From Pseudomonas sp. efr-133-TYG-5 (GTDB taxonomy: Bacteria; Pseudomonadota; Gammaproteobacteria; Pseudomonadales; Pseudomonadaceae), in contig NZ_JARVSM010000001.1 in the NCBI RefSeq assembly GCF_030209175.1, positions 868,001 to 932,000 on the forward strand: a DNA stretch of 64,000 nt, given 5' to 3'. This document shows positions 33,058 to 42,236 of this stretch, in pieces (within the stretch, counting starts at the first letter, position 1; the number at the start of each line of letters is the position of its first letter). Position numbers and translations under genes: made by a program. Below the pieces are notes generated by a model, which ran no database searches, was not told the origin of the DNA, and saw only the letters and a program-made list of their open reading frames with translations.

Positions 33058-33498
33058 ATGACCTTCTGGATATTTCTGATTGCCTGCGGTGCCGCAGCGA
33101 GCACCGGAATCATGTTCAAACCCGGCGCCTGGTATGCGTCGCTGAACAAGCCCGGCTTCACTCCGCCGAACTGGCTGTTTCCGCTGGCCTGGACGACGAT
33201 CTACCTGCTGCTCGCGTGGGCCGGCTATCGCCTGACCCTGATCCCGGGCAGCGCAACGGTACTGGCGCTGTGGGCGGCGCAGATTGCCTTGAACACGCTG
33301 TGGACGCCGGTGTTTTTTGGCGCCCATCGTCTCCTGGCCGCGATGGTGATCCTGACGCTGCTCTGGTGCGTGGTGGCAGCCATGGTGATTCTGGCGTTGC
33401 AACTCGATATCCTTACCGGGCTGTTACTGCTGCCTTATCTGCTGTGGCTGTGCGTCGCCGCCGCGCTGAATTTTTCCATCCTGCGCAACAACCCGTGA
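33058..33498 (+). CDS. tspO: TspO/MBR family tryptophan-rich sensory protein
   Basis: This 146-residue membrane protein has five predicted helices and the family-conserved W/P pattern: PGAWYASLNKPGFTPPNWLFPLAWTTIYLLLAWAGY and ALNTLWTPVFFGAH. TspO proteins bind porphyrins and can respond to light and oxygen stress. AAGGA lies eight bases before the ATG, which is preferred over an in-frame start 45 bases upstream. The esterase gene begins eight bases after its stop, so the two form an operon. Confidence 0.92.
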   Translation: MTFWIFLIACGAAASTGIMFKPGAWYASLNKPGFTPPNWLFPLAWTTIYLLLAWAGYRLTLIPGSATVLALWAAQIALNTLWTPVFFGAHRLLAAMVILTLLWCVVAAMVILALQLDILTGLLLLPYLLWLCVAAALNFSILRNNP

Positions 33499-33506
33499 AG
33501 GCTGAC

Positions 33507-34493
33507 ATGGACAAGACTGCTGCTCCGATGCCGTGGACAGGCGAACGGCAAATCGCGCAAATGCGCCGTTTCAACCAGAAACTGGCCTGGCTGCCGCGCT
33601 TCAGGATTCGCAATCGCCTGACGCCACGCCTGATTCAGGCGCTGCTGCGAGGCAGTCAGCTTGGCGCGGCGAACAAGCTGCGCAAACAGGGGCTCCAGGC
33701 ACAAACCAGCGTGGTGACGGTGCAAGGTGCATCGGTGCCGGTACGCATCATCCGGCCAAACGGTCCGGTCAAAGGCGTGGTGCTGGATATACACGGCGGT
33801 GGCTGGGTGATCGGCAATGCGCAGATGAATGACGACCTCAACGCTGCCATCGTCAACGCCTGTGGTGTCGCGGTGGTCTCGGTCGATTATCGGCTGGCCG
33901 TCGATACGCCGGTCGAAGGCTTGATGGACGACTGCCTGTGCGCCGCGCGCTGGCTGTTGAGCGCGCGTGAGTTCGCTGATCTGCCGGTGGTGGTGGTGGG
34001 TGAGTCGGCGGGCGGCCATCTGGCCGTGGCCACGATGCTCAGGCTCAGGCAATGGCCCGATTTGCTGCAGCGCCTGAGCGGCGCGCTGTTGTATTACGGC
34101 GTCTACGACCTGACCGGCACGCCGAGCGTGCGCAACGCACCGGCAGCCACGCTGTTGCTCGATGGCCCCGGCATGGTCGAGGCGTTCCGCCTGCTGACGC
34201 CGGACGCCGATGACGAACAACGGCGACAGGCACCGTTGTCGCCGCTGTATGGTGATTTCAGCGACTTCCCCCCTGCCCTGATGTTTGCCGGTGAACTGGA
34301 CCCGTTGCGCGACGATACTCTCGAACTGGCCGCACGCTGGCAGGCGTCAGCGCCGGTCGAGGTGCATCTTTTGCCGGCGTCAGCCCATGGCTTCATCCAT
34401 TTCCCGACGGCGATGGCCGACAGCGTTCTGGCTCACAGCCATACATGGATCACGCAGTGCATCGCGTCGGCCAGCAGCGAACCTGCCCGCTGA
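33507..34493 (+). CDS. alpha/beta hydrolase of the hormone-sensitive-lipase family
   Basis: This 328-residue cytoplasmic esterase has the HSL oxyanion motif HGGGW near residue 97, the nucleophile in GESAGG near residue 167, and the Asp and His of the triad in AGELDPLRDD and ASAHGFIHF. The family hydrolyses short acyl esters; its natural substrate is not evident. It shares an operon with tspO and ends just before the convergent diguanylate cyclase gene. Confidence 0.9.
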   Translation: MDKTAAPMPWTGERQIAQMRRFNQKLAWLPRFRIRNRLTPRLIQALLRGSQLGAANKLRKQGLQAQTSVVTVQGASVPVRIIRPNGPVKGVVLDIHGGGWVIGNAQMNDDLNAAIVNACGVAVVSVDYRLAVDTPVEGLMDDCLCAARWLLSAREFADLPVVVVGESAGGHLAVATMLRLRQWPDLLQRLSGALLYYGVYDLTGTPSVRNAPAATLLLDGPGMVEAFRLLTPDADDEQRRQAPLSPLYGDFSDFPPALMFAGELDPLRDDTLELAARWQASAPVEVHLLPASAHGFIHFPTAMADSVLAHSHTWITQCIASASSEPAR

Positions 34494-34505
34494 ACAGCGG
34501 CGGCG

Positions 34506-35639
34506 TTACGCCGGATCAGCCACCGCAATCTGATTGCGCCCCAACGCCTTGGCTCGGTACAGGGCCTTGTCGGCATTGTTCATCAGGCTGTGCAGATCGC
34601 CATCGCCCGCTCCCATTGCGGCGACACCGAGGCTGGCAGTGATGCGATGCACTGGCCCCGTCATCACCCGCGGCATCGTCGCGATCAGCGCTTCGAGCAT
34701 TTCCAGCGCGCGCTCGATCGACGTGTCAGGCAGCAAAATGGCGAACTCCTCGCCGCCCAACCGGCCATGCACATCCTTGTCACGCAAGCAGGTGCCGATG
34801 ATGCCGCCCATTTGCCGCAACACGCGGTCGCCGACCTGATGGCCGTAGGTGTCGTTGATATGCTTGAAATGGTCCATATCGAGCATCACGGCACACAGGC
34901 TCAGGTGGTTGCGCCGGCAATCCTCAAAGAGTTGCTGCGCGCGCTCGAAGAACGCCCGGCGATTGTTCAGGCCGGTCAGTTCGTCCGTCTGGGCGGCCAG
35001 CCGGGAAATGTTATGCGCCCGTTCCATTTCCCGCGTCAGGCGAAAAGCGGCCTCGAGGGCATCGGACATTTTCCGCGTGGCCCGCGCGACGAACGAGGCG
35101 AAGACCAGCACGGCGAGCGCCATGCCGACTTGCAGGGTGGTCGGTTGCCACAGTAGCCACAGCGTGCACGGCAACAGCACCAGCGCCATGGACACCAGCG
35201 TCATGTAGCGATATGCCGAATAGCAGGACACCGCACTCACCGACATGCCCACCGTGAACAGCATGACCAGCGCCTGCGCCAACAGATCGTCAGCGGGCAT
35301 GACGACGAAGGCGCCCGCCCCCCAGATGCCGGCGGACAGCACCAGGGTCGCCCAGTAGGTTCGCTCCCAGCGCCGGGGTGTACGTTCACGCTCGTCGCTG
35401 CGGAAATAGGCCACGAACATGGCAATGCGCAGCAGCGTCGAACCGGTCAACAGCACCAGCCACCCGTAGGCATCGCCGTGATCAAAACGATCCCAGCACA
35501 ACCCGCACAGCATCAGGGCGGCGAGGTAGCTGCCGATCACCGCGGAAACGGATTGGCGGAACAACTGATGCAAGCGGTCCGTATTGACCTGCTCGGCTAT
35601 GGAAAAATCCTGCTCGCGCTGAAGGTCAGACAATTCCAT
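34506..35639 (-). CDS. membrane diguanylate cyclase
   Basis: This 377-residue inner-membrane enzyme makes cyclic di-GMP. The first 190 residues hold about six membrane helices (SYLAALMLCGLCW, LVLSAGIWGAGAFVVM, ALVMLFTVGMSVSAV, MALVLLPCTLWLLW) of an unnamed integral-membrane sensor. A short coil (REMERAHNISRLAAQ) leads to the GGDEF domain with the active GGEEF at 295-299 and the inhibition site RDKD at 286-289. The start MELSDLQ follows AGGTGG at six bases, and the longer open frame upstream lacks one. It is encoded convergently with the esterase gene and alone. Confidence 0.92.
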   Translation of the reverse strand: MELSDLQREQDFSIAEQVNTDRLHQLFRQSVSAVIGSYLAALMLCGLCWDRFDHGDAYGWLVLLTGSTLLRIAMFVAYFRSDERERTPRRWERTYWATLVLSAGIWGAGAFVVMPADDLLAQALVMLFTVGMSVSAVSCYSAYRYMTLVSMALVLLPCTLWLLWQPTTLQVGMALAVLVFASFVARATRKMSDALEAAFRLTREMERAHNISRLAAQTDELTGLNNRRAFFERAQQLFEDCRRNHLSLCAVMLDMDHFKHINDTYGHQVGDRVLRQMGGIIGTCLRDKDVHGRLGGEEFAILLPDTSIERALEMLEALIATMPRVMTGPVHRITASLGVAAMGAGDGDLHSLMNNADKALYRAKALGRNQIAVADPA

Positions 35640-35829
35640 GCGTTCCACCTGAACCTGGCTGCTACATAAAATGCGAGGCGGCACTTTGCCGTGATGTGAT
35701 GTGATCCGCTGAATCTAATATGCATTCAGCACGCAATACAACGACGGCGTGGGGGCCGGCACGGTCGCCGTGGCAGGCGCGCGCGGTGGCAGGCGTCCAG
35801 CCAGCCCCGCCCGCACGCCGCGCCATCGC

Positions 35830-37374
35830 TTAAATGATTTTCAGGGCCAGCAGAATCACCAGGTTTTTTTCGGCGAAGGCCTGGGCCTGCTCCGTCAGTT
35901 CAGCCAGGTTCTCGTCGGCCGTGGTCAGCGCCTTGCCGTCCTTGAGCAGGCCTTCGCCCTGACCGCCGATGATGCCCCAGGCCAGCTGCGCCCATTCGGC
36001 GGGGTGTTTGCGGCCTTGCTTGATCGCGATCAGGAACAGTTGCTGGAAGCGGCTGACCAGTACGCCGCCGCCAGTGACGGGGCTGGCCAGCACCTGGATC
36101 CGGTTGCTGTACAGCGCGCGTCGGCACAGTTGCAGGTTGAGGGTGTTGCAGCGCGGTACCACCAGCTTCTCGGCGGCCTCGCTCTGGCACGGCGCCAACA
36201 CGCTCATACCGATCAGCACGTTGATCGCCTGCTCCACGTCGGCATAAGGCAACGACGGCACGGCGGCCGACAATTGCCGCAAGGTTTTCGGCACGTAGTC
36301 CTCGGCGGCCAGCGCTGCGAGCAAGGGCGTGTAGATCTCGGCCTGCAGCGAGGCAGCCCCTGCCGGGCCCGTGACGCTGTCGGGCACGCTTTCGGCGACC
36401 TGCAGCAGGACAAAACGGCTGCTGAGCATGCGCTCGCGGTGTTCGGCGGCGGACAAGCGGTTGGCGCCGCGCACATACAGATCCCGACGGAAATGCTGAT
36501 TGACGAAGTAATCCCGCGCCTGCTCGCGCATGACCGGATGCGCGACAGTGTTGAGGAAGGCCGTGCCTTCGGCACTCAGGTTGAGCGCATCCACCGCATC
36601 CAGCGGCACCGCCGTGGTCACGTAGTCGAGTTTGGCCGGCGCCAGGGCATCGACCACATCGGCGAAGTACATGCAGTCCCAGGAACGGTTGAAGTATTCA
36701 TGGGCGACGTACTGGCGATCCTGGCCCTTGACGCTTTGCAGCTTGGCGCCGAGGTTCGGCGCGGCGCTCGCGTACTTGGGATTGGCCGCCAACAGCGCCT
36801 CGGAAAATTGCAGCGCGGCGTCAATCCGCTCGGCCGGCCGGGCAGCCGGCTGCGAGGCAAAGCGATCATGCAGGCTGAACAGATTGCGCAACGGCGCCGA
36901 CGGCGACCAGCCCGGGAAGCAGTTGTAGCTGACGTACAAATGGCCACCTGGCTTGAGATGCCGGCGGGCGAACTCGACGATCAGGGCCTGGTTGTCGCGG
37001 CTGACCCAGGTCCAGATGCCATGCAGGCTGATGCTGTCGAACTGCGGCAGGTCGGTGCGCGCCAGCAGTTGCTCGAAGCTGTCATCGTACAGCCGGGCAT
37101 CGCTGCCCCAGTCGTTCGCCAACGCACGGGCATGCGCCGCGTGGCCCGGATGGAAGTCCGTGCCAACGAAGGAGCCCGGGTTGCCCGCGGCATGGATGTT
37201 GATCGACACGCCCTGGCCAAAACCCAGTTCGCAGTGCACGCCATCAGGGTTTTCCAGACTGCTGTAACCGCGCAGCAACAGGCAGTAGCGCTGGAAAACC
37301 GGATTGATTTCCCGGCTATACCCGTAGGTGTAGCCTTCGTCGGTGAAATACCCTTCGTTCCAGGCACTGCTCAT
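35830..37374 (-). CDS. SAM methyltransferase with methyltransferase regulatory domain
   Basis: This 514-residue cytoplasmic protein starts with a class I methyltransferase domain (HCELGFGQGVSINIHAA is motif I, VGTDFHPGHAAHA motif II, SLHGIWTWVS motif IV). The middle carries the predicted regulatory domain of PF10119 (KLQSVKGQDRQYVAHEYFNRSWDCMYFADVVDAL), and a C-terminal winged-helix-like part follows. The family has no settled substrate. A ribosome site AAGGA at seven bases favours MSSAWNEG over the upstream ATG. No same-strand neighbour suggests a role. Confidence 0.85.
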   Translation of the reverse strand: MSSAWNEGYFTDEGYTYGYSREINPVFQRYCLLLRGYSSLENPDGVHCELGFGQGVSINIHAAGNPGSFVGTDFHPGHAAHARALANDWGSDARLYDDSFEQLLARTDLPQFDSISLHGIWTWVSRDNQALIVEFARRHLKPGGHLYVSYNCFPGWSPSAPLRNLFSLHDRFASQPAARPAERIDAALQFSEALLAANPKYASAAPNLGAKLQSVKGQDRQYVAHEYFNRSWDCMYFADVVDALAPAKLDYVTTAVPLDAVDALNLSAEGTAFLNTVAHPVMREQARDYFVNQHFRRDLYVRGANRLSAAEHRERMLSSRFVLLQVAESVPDSVTGPAGAASLQAEIYTPLLAALAAEDYVPKTLRQLSAAVPSLPYADVEQAINVLIGMSVLAPCQSEAAEKLVVPRCNTLNLQLCRRALYSNRIQVLASPVTGGGVLVSRFQQLFLIAIKQGRKHPAEWAQLAWGIIGGQGEGLLKDGKALTTADENLAELTEQAQAFAEKNLVILLALKII

Positions 37375-37536
37375 GCTTTGCATCCTTTGATTCGGGAGTA
37401 AAAGTGGCTCTTATAAGCGCTAGGCGCGACCGATCACAAGCACAATAAGGCGCCAACACTTATTTCCACGCCCGGCCTTTAACCCGCCCCGCAGAACCTG
37501 CACAATTGCCGGCTTTTTGCGCGACAGGACGTCTTC

Positions 37537-38121
37537 ATGCAACGGATTGTAATTCTGGGCAATGCCGGCAGCGGCAAATCCACCCTCGCCCGGGCGCTTG
37601 GCCAGCGCCTGCGCGTGCCGGTGATTCACCTCGACGCGCTGTTCTGGCAACCCGGCTGGGTCGAGCCCGACGCCGAGCAGTTCCGCACCCAGGTTGGCGC
37701 AGCCGTGGCGAGCGACGCGTGGATTTGCGAAGGCAACTACGCACGACGCACCTTTGACCTGCGCCTGCCTCGCGCCGACCTGATCATCTGGCTCGATACC
37801 CCGCGCCTCGTCTGTTTCACCCGGGTGCTCCTGCGCAGCGTGATGAACCGCCCGCGTGCCGACCTTGCGCCGGGCTGCAAGGAAAAGCTCGATCGAGCGT
37901 TTCTGACCTTTCTGCATTTCGTGTGGAATTTCGACCGTGGCTATCGGCCCGGCATCGAGCACATACGCCTGGCCAGCGGGCCACACGTCCCGGTGCTGCA
38001 CCTGCGCGGGAAACGCCGGATTGACGCATTTCTGCATAGCTTGCCGGCGATCGGCCAAGGCGACGGCGAGTCCGGGCAGCCGCGTCTCACAGACAATCTC
38101 CAGCAAGGACCGCACGCATGA
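37537..38121 (+). CDS. P-loop kinase-like protein (FlaR / DNA topology modulation type)
   Basis: This 194-residue cytoplasmic P-loop protein has Walker A GNAGSGKS at residues 8-15, the DxD-like HLDALFWQPGW and ICEGNYARRTF, and a Walker B strand LIIWLDTPR, all as in the adenylate-kinase-like FlaR/topology-modulation family. Its phosphate acceptor is unknown. The ATG overlaps nothing upstream, and its stop overlaps the start of the next gene in ATGA, so the two are coupled. Confidence 0.85.
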   Translation: MQRIVILGNAGSGKSTLARALGQRLRVPVIHLDALFWQPGWVEPDAEQFRTQVGAAVASDAWICEGNYARRTFDLRLPRADLIIWLDTPRLVCFTRVLLRSVMNRPRADLAPGCKEKLDRAFLTFLHFVWNFDRGYRPGIEHIRLASGPHVPVLHLRGKRRIDAFLHSLPAIGQGDGESGQPRLTDNLQQGPHA

Positions 38122-38552
38122 AAAACCTTATCCGTTCGCGAGCATTCATGCTGATTGTGCTGTGCGCCGCGCTGTGGGCCGCGTCACAGTGGTGGGAAAA
38201 GGCCCTGGCCAAGCCATCGGGCGCGCCCATCATCAGCCCCAATGGCTGCTACCGCGTGCAGGTATTCAAGCCGTTCTGGGTACTGCCCGGTTTCTTTCAC
38301 CCCATGTCGCACCCGGATGAACAGGAACAGACCCATTGGTTCGTGCGTTGGGAAGTGCCGGCATTCTTTCGCCTGTACGATCACCGCAACGGCCAGTTGC
38401 TGGGTGAAAGCGCAATCTATGACCTGGTCAGCGATGGCGGCCCGATTGACTGGGGCTACCGCGACGATCCCAACGTCTCCGCGGTGATGATCAACATCGG
38501 CCCCAACCAGCCTGACTGCATCGGCGATGAGCCCAGCCCGCGAGGACGCTGA
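38118..38552 (+). CDS. membrane-anchored hypothetical protein (DUF6201-like)
   Basis: This 144-residue protein has one N-terminal membrane helix (FMLIVLCAALWAAS) and then a soluble, probably periplasmic domain with ISPNGCYRVQVF, RLYDHRNGQLLGESAIYDL and DWGYRDDPNVSAVMI. The last part recalls DUF6201 proteins, a weak resemblance. Translation is coupled to the kinase-like gene by a four-base overlap. Confidence 0.68.
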   Translation: MKNLIRSRAFMLIVLCAALWAASQWWEKALAKPSGAPIISPNGCYRVQVFKPFWVLPGFFHPMSHPDEQEQTHWFVRWEVPAFFRLYDHRNGQLLGESAIYDLVSDGGPIDWGYRDDPNVSAVMINIGPNQPDCIGDEPSPRGR

Positions 38553-38661
38553 GCGTTATCAGCAAAGTGCAAGCTTCAGGGCGCACGGGGATACGCCGCG
38601 AGGCCCTGTCGACATGAGCGTTCCAGCGCCAGATCAAGGGGCATCCGTGCTGTGCGAACGA

Positions 38662-39630
38662 CTACAGCGATGCGTCGATTTTTTTCGCCGCCGCGTCGCT
38701 GACCCAGGTGTGCCAGATTTCCGGGTGCTCCTTGAAGAACATCCTCGCCAGTTTCGCCGAGTCGATGTGTTCCTTGCTCATCCGCGCCAGGTTCTGGTTC
38801 AACAGATCGATCGGCAGGTTGACCTTTTCCAGTACCGCGACCAACTCCGGTGCCTGTTGATGGAACACGCTGGAGAGTCCGACCTGGATGCTGATCTTTT
38901 TATCGACGCCGGGCTTCTCCTGCAATTTGAGCAGATCGACCTGGCCCATCAACGGCGTCGGTGACCAGTAGTAGAACAGGATCGGTTCGCCACGTTTGTA
39001 GCTCGACAGGACCGCCGCATCCAGCGCCGGCCCGGTACCCGGGCGGAAGTTGGTGTAGCTCGCTTCCAGGCCATAGCGCTTGAGCATCTCGCTGTTTTCC
39101 AGCTCACAGGTCCAACCGGCCGGGCAGTTGTAGAAACGGCCTTTGCCCGGCTCTTCCGGATCCTTGAAAAGTGCGGCGTAGCGGTTCAGGTCGGCGATGT
39201 TTCTCAACTCCGGGGCCTTGGCCTTGATATTGCGCTGGCTGTCGCCTTCGACCAGATAACGCGGCACGTACCAGCCTTCGGTGGCCCCGATGATCGGGGC
39301 GCCGACGCCCACCACCTTGCCGGTGTCCGCGGCCTTGTTCCAGACCTCGCTACGCCCGACCCACTCCTCGGCCAGCACCTGAATATCGTTACTGCTCAAG
39401 GCGCTTTCCATGGTGATCGAGTTGCCCGGCAACGTGTCGATGGCACAGCCGTAGCCGGTCTTGAGCAGCACCTGCAAGACGTCGGTCAGGAACATGCCGC
39501 TTTCCCAATTGAGCCCGGCAAATTTCACCGGTTTGCCCGACTCGCACCAATCGGCGGCCTGGCTCGTCGCACTGCCCGCAAGGACACCGAGGGTTAGCAG
39601 TGAGGCCAGCAGATTCTTTTTGCTATTCAC
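38662..39630 (-). CDS. glycine betaine/choline-type ABC substrate-binding protein (OpuAC/ProX family)
   Basis: This 322-residue exported protein has a Sec signal (KNLLASLLTLGVLAGSATSQAA) and an OpuAC-type fold: VKFAGLNWESGMFLTDVLQVLL, ALSSNDIQVLAEEWVGRSEVW, FYNCPAGWTCELENSEML and EPILFYYWSPTPLMGQVDL with the aromatic residues that hold quaternary amines. The start is a GTG with GGAG nine bases before it. No permease or ATPase gene is nearby. It follows the PhyH dioxygenase gene with an 83-base gap, so the two may be co-transcribed and handle the same methylated amine. Confidence 0.88.
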   Translation of the reverse strand: MNSKKNLLASLLTLGVLAGSATSQAADWCESGKPVKFAGLNWESGMFLTDVLQVLLKTGYGCAIDTLPGNSITMESALSSNDIQVLAEEWVGRSEVWNKAADTGKVVGVGAPIIGATEGWYVPRYLVEGDSQRNIKAKAPELRNIADLNRYAALFKDPEEPGKGRFYNCPAGWTCELENSEMLKRYGLEASYTNFRPGTGPALDAAVLSSYKRGEPILFYYWSPTPLMGQVDLLKLQEKPGVDKKISIQVGLSSVFHQQAPELVAVLEKVNLPIDLLNQNLARMSKEHIDSAKLARMFFKEHPEIWHTWVSDAAAKKIDASL

Positions 39631-39713
39631 AATCGCACGCTCCAACACAGTGACTGGACGATGGCGGCACGGGTGTGCGCCTGAACGGTGCACACCCGGC
39701 CTCTGGGTCAATC

Positions 39714-40526
39714 TCAAACGCCTGGGTAAATCGTTGGAAACCAGTCTTCCCGCAGCCGTTGCCCGGTCTGCATGGCATGCCCTGGATACGGCGGAGACGT
39801 CCGTCCCGGACGCTCCAGATAGCGTATGTCGTCGCCGAGCCAGCGCAGCGACAGTACCCGTCGCCGCTGCGCCGACGCATTGCCCCTGGCGCCGTGCACG
39901 GTGCGGAAATCGAACAGCACCGCGTCGCCCGGTTGCATCTCCCATTCCAATACCTGCATGCCCTCCTCCGAGTCGGGGTCAGGCGCGTCTCGGTAGCCGT
40001 CGACGCCCTTGTAGAAATCACTCTGATCGGCCCAGTGCACCGGCTTGATGCCCTTCTCCCAGCGATGGGAGCCGGCGAGCAGACGCAATGTCGACTCGCG
40101 CACCGGGTCCACGGGGATCCAGAAGCTGACGTGCTGGTTGCCTTCGACGAAGTAGTAGGGAATGTCCTGGTGCCAGGGCGTGGCTTTCTGCGCGCCCGGC
40201 TCCTTGACCAGCACATGGTCATGGAAGAATTGTGCCGACTTCGAACGCATCACGGCGGCAGCGACAGCGGCGGCCGGAGATTGCTCGACCATGGCGCGGA
40301 ATTCCGGGATCCGCTGCCAGTTGCAGTAGTCATCGAAGAAGCCGCCCGGCTGGTCGTTCGGCTCGACATAGCGACTGGCATAGACGCCCGGTTCGGCAAG
40401 GTTGCGCTCGACACCGGCGGCGATCGTTTCGATCCAGTCACTGAACACTCCGCGCAGGCAGACTGCCCCGTCGCGCTGGAAAGCTTCGATGTCTTTTTCA
40501 TCAAGGGTGTAAGCACTGCGTGTCAT
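39714..40526 (-). CDS. phytanoyl-CoA dioxygenase (PhyH) family protein
   Basis: This 270-residue enzyme belongs to the Fe(II)/2-oxoglutarate dioxygenases. The iron ligands are His119 and Asp121 in PWHQDIPYY and His211 in TVHGARGN, and the 2-oxoglutarate Arg follows in the RRRVLSLRW strand. Bacterial members hydroxylate small substrates such as ectoine or phosphonates. Divergent from a LysR gene and next to a betaine-type binding protein, it might start the breakdown of a methylated amine or osmolyte. Ectoine genes are not present, so ectoine hydroxylase is not favoured. The start MTRSAYTLD is 109 bases from the LysR start. Confidence 0.88.
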   Translation of the reverse strand: MTRSAYTLDEKDIEAFQRDGAVCLRGVFSDWIETIAAGVERNLAEPGVYASRYVEPNDQPGGFFDDYCNWQRIPEFRAMVEQSPAAAVAAAVMRSKSAQFFHDHVLVKEPGAQKATPWHQDIPYYFVEGNQHVSFWIPVDPVRESTLRLLAGSHRWEKGIKPVHWADQSDFYKGVDGYRDAPDPDSEEGMQVLEWEMQPGDAVLFDFRTVHGARGNASAQRRRVLSLRWLGDDIRYLERPGRTSPPYPGHAMQTGQRLREDWFPTIYPGV

Positions 40527-40634
40527 GACCTGAAACTCCCGTCGGCAGAAATAAAGGTGGTCGCAGGGCCAATATTTCATGACACTCAGAAAGGATAAAA
40601 TAATATGTATTGATCTATCACCGAAGAAAACCTT

Positions 40635-41549
40635 ATGAAGTTCAGCCTGCGTCAACTGCGTTACGCCCTCGCCGCCGCCAAGCATGGCAACCTCACGCTG
40701 GCCGCCGAAGAGTTGCACGTTTCCCAGCCCTCGATCTCCACCGCCATCAGCGAACTGGAGGCGCTGTTCGCGCAACCGCTGTTCGTGCGCCAGCGCGGTC
40801 TCGGCGTGTCGCTGACGCCCTTCGGTCGCACCGTCATGGCTCGGGCCAAACGGGTCATGGCCGAGGCCCGCAGCTTTGCTGATATCGGCACCGACAGCAG
40901 CGACTTTTCCGGGGAGCTGGTGCTGGGCTGCTACGAGGATCTGGCGCCGTATTGCCTGCCGCAGATCCTCAGGCGCGTGCACCATGACCATCCACAGGTC
41001 ACGGTCGAGATGCATGAGGGCGACTTCGAATACCTCGGCAAGCGCCTCGCCGAGGGCGCTCTCGAGTTGGCACTGACCTACGACCTGGGGTTACCGCCGA
41101 ATGTGCAGCGCACCCCGCTGTGCCAATTGACGGCCCACGCCCTGCTGGCGGCCGATCACCCGCTGGCCGGCGAAACCCGGGTCAGCCTGCACGCACTCGC
41201 CGAGTGCAACTTGGTGGTGACGGAGCAGATCCACAGCGCCCAGCATGTGCTGGACCTGTTCAATGTCCACGGACTGACGCCGCACAGCGTCCAGCGCGCA
41301 CGCAGCTTCGAGTTTCAGCGCAGCCTTGTGGCCAATGGCTTCGGCGTGGCGCTGACCTACACCCGGCCCTTCGGTGACCACAGTTACGACGGCCAGCCGC
41401 TGGTCTGCCGGGCGATCCGGGAAGCGCTGCCGACCCAGCGTATCGTCCTCGCCTGCGACCAGCGCTATCCGTTGACACCACCCGCCGAAGCCTTCAAGGC
41501 CCACGCCATCAACTGGTTCAAGGAGCGCCTGCCGTTTGCCCTGACTTGA
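40635..41549 (+). CDS. LysR family transcriptional regulator
   Basis: This 304-residue regulator has its helix-turn-helix in KFSLRQLRYALAAAKHGNLTLAAEELHVSQPSISTAISELE and a CbnR-like effector domain (GELVLGCYEDLAPYCLPQILRR). It is transcribed away from the PhyH dioxygenase and probably activates that gene and the binding protein. It converges with the ABC permease gene on its other side. The start is the first ATG. Confidence 0.9.
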   Translation: MKFSLRQLRYALAAAKHGNLTLAAEELHVSQPSISTAISELEALFAQPLFVRQRGLGVSLTPFGRTVMARAKRVMAEARSFADIGTDSSDFSGELVLGCYEDLAPYCLPQILRRVHHDHPQVTVEMHEGDFEYLGKRLAEGALELALTYDLGLPPNVQRTPLCQLTAHALLAADHPLAGETRVSLHALAECNLVVTEQIHSAQHVLDLFNVHGLTPHSVQRARSFEFQRSLVANGFGVALTYTRPFGDHSYDGQPLVCRAIREALPTQRIVLACDQRYPLTPPAEAFKAHAINWFKERLPFALT

Positions 41550-41587
41550 ACGCGGGGGCGTCGCGCCAGCACCGACGACCCCAGGCC

Positions 41588-42235
41588 TCAATGCCGGGTC
41601 TTGCGCTCCAGTAATCGCACGCCCAGCGACAGCGGATAACACAGCACGAAGTAAATCGCGCCGACCAGGATGTAGATCTCCAGTGGCATGAAGTACACCG
41701 AGCTCAGATCCTGGGCACGCAGCATCAGGTCCGGCGCGGCGATCAGCGACGCCACCGAAGTGTCCTTCAACAGCGAGATCGCCACATTGCCAATGGGCGC
41801 CAGAACAATGCGAATGGCCTGCGGCAGTACCACCCAGCGCAGCACTTTGAGACGCGGCATGCCAATCGCCTTCGCGGCCTCGACCTGCCCTTTGGGCACC
41901 GCCTCCAGTCCCGCACGGTAGATCTCCGACAGGTAGGCGGCCGCATTCAGCCCCAAGCCGATCATCGCCGCCTGGAACGAACTGAACTGCACGCCGATTT
42001 CGCTCAGGCTGAAATAGACAATGAACAGCTGCACCAGAGCCGGGGTGCCGCGGAACACCTCGATGTAGATCAACGCCGCACGCCGCAGCGGCCGGCTCCC
42101 CGAGAGACGTGCCAGCGCCACCAGCAAGCCGACGATGAGGCCGATCACCAGCGCGCCGAAGGCCAATTGAAGCGTCGCCCACGCCGCCGACAGCAGCTCG
42201 ACATGCGTGGCTTCCCACAACTCGCCATAACCCAT
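41588..42235 (-). CDS. amino acid ABC transporter, permease protein (second)
   Basis: This 215-residue inner-membrane subunit has five helices and the family stretches RGTPALVQLFIVYFSL, GLGLNAAAYLSEIYRAGL and the EAA loop EAAKAIGMPRLKVLRWVVLPQAIR. It begins one base after the first permease gene, so the two probably form a heterodimeric channel. It is the last gene of the operon. Confidence 0.93.
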   Translation of the reverse strand: MGYGELWEATHVELLSAAWATLQLAFGALVIGLIVGLLVALARLSGSRPLRRAALIYIEVFRGTPALVQLFIVYFSLSEIGVQFSSFQAAMIGLGLNAAAYLSEIYRAGLEAVPKGQVEAAKAIGMPRLKVLRWVVLPQAIRIVLAPIGNVAISLLKDTSVASLIAAPDLMLRAQDLSSVYFMPLEIYILVGAIYFVLCYPLSLGVRLLERKTRH

Positions 42236-42236
42236 G

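Noticed and set aside
39714..40526. PhyH enzyme as ectoine hydroxylase EctD.
   Set aside because: No ectABC neighbour and the context is a LysR regulator and a betaine-type binding protein.
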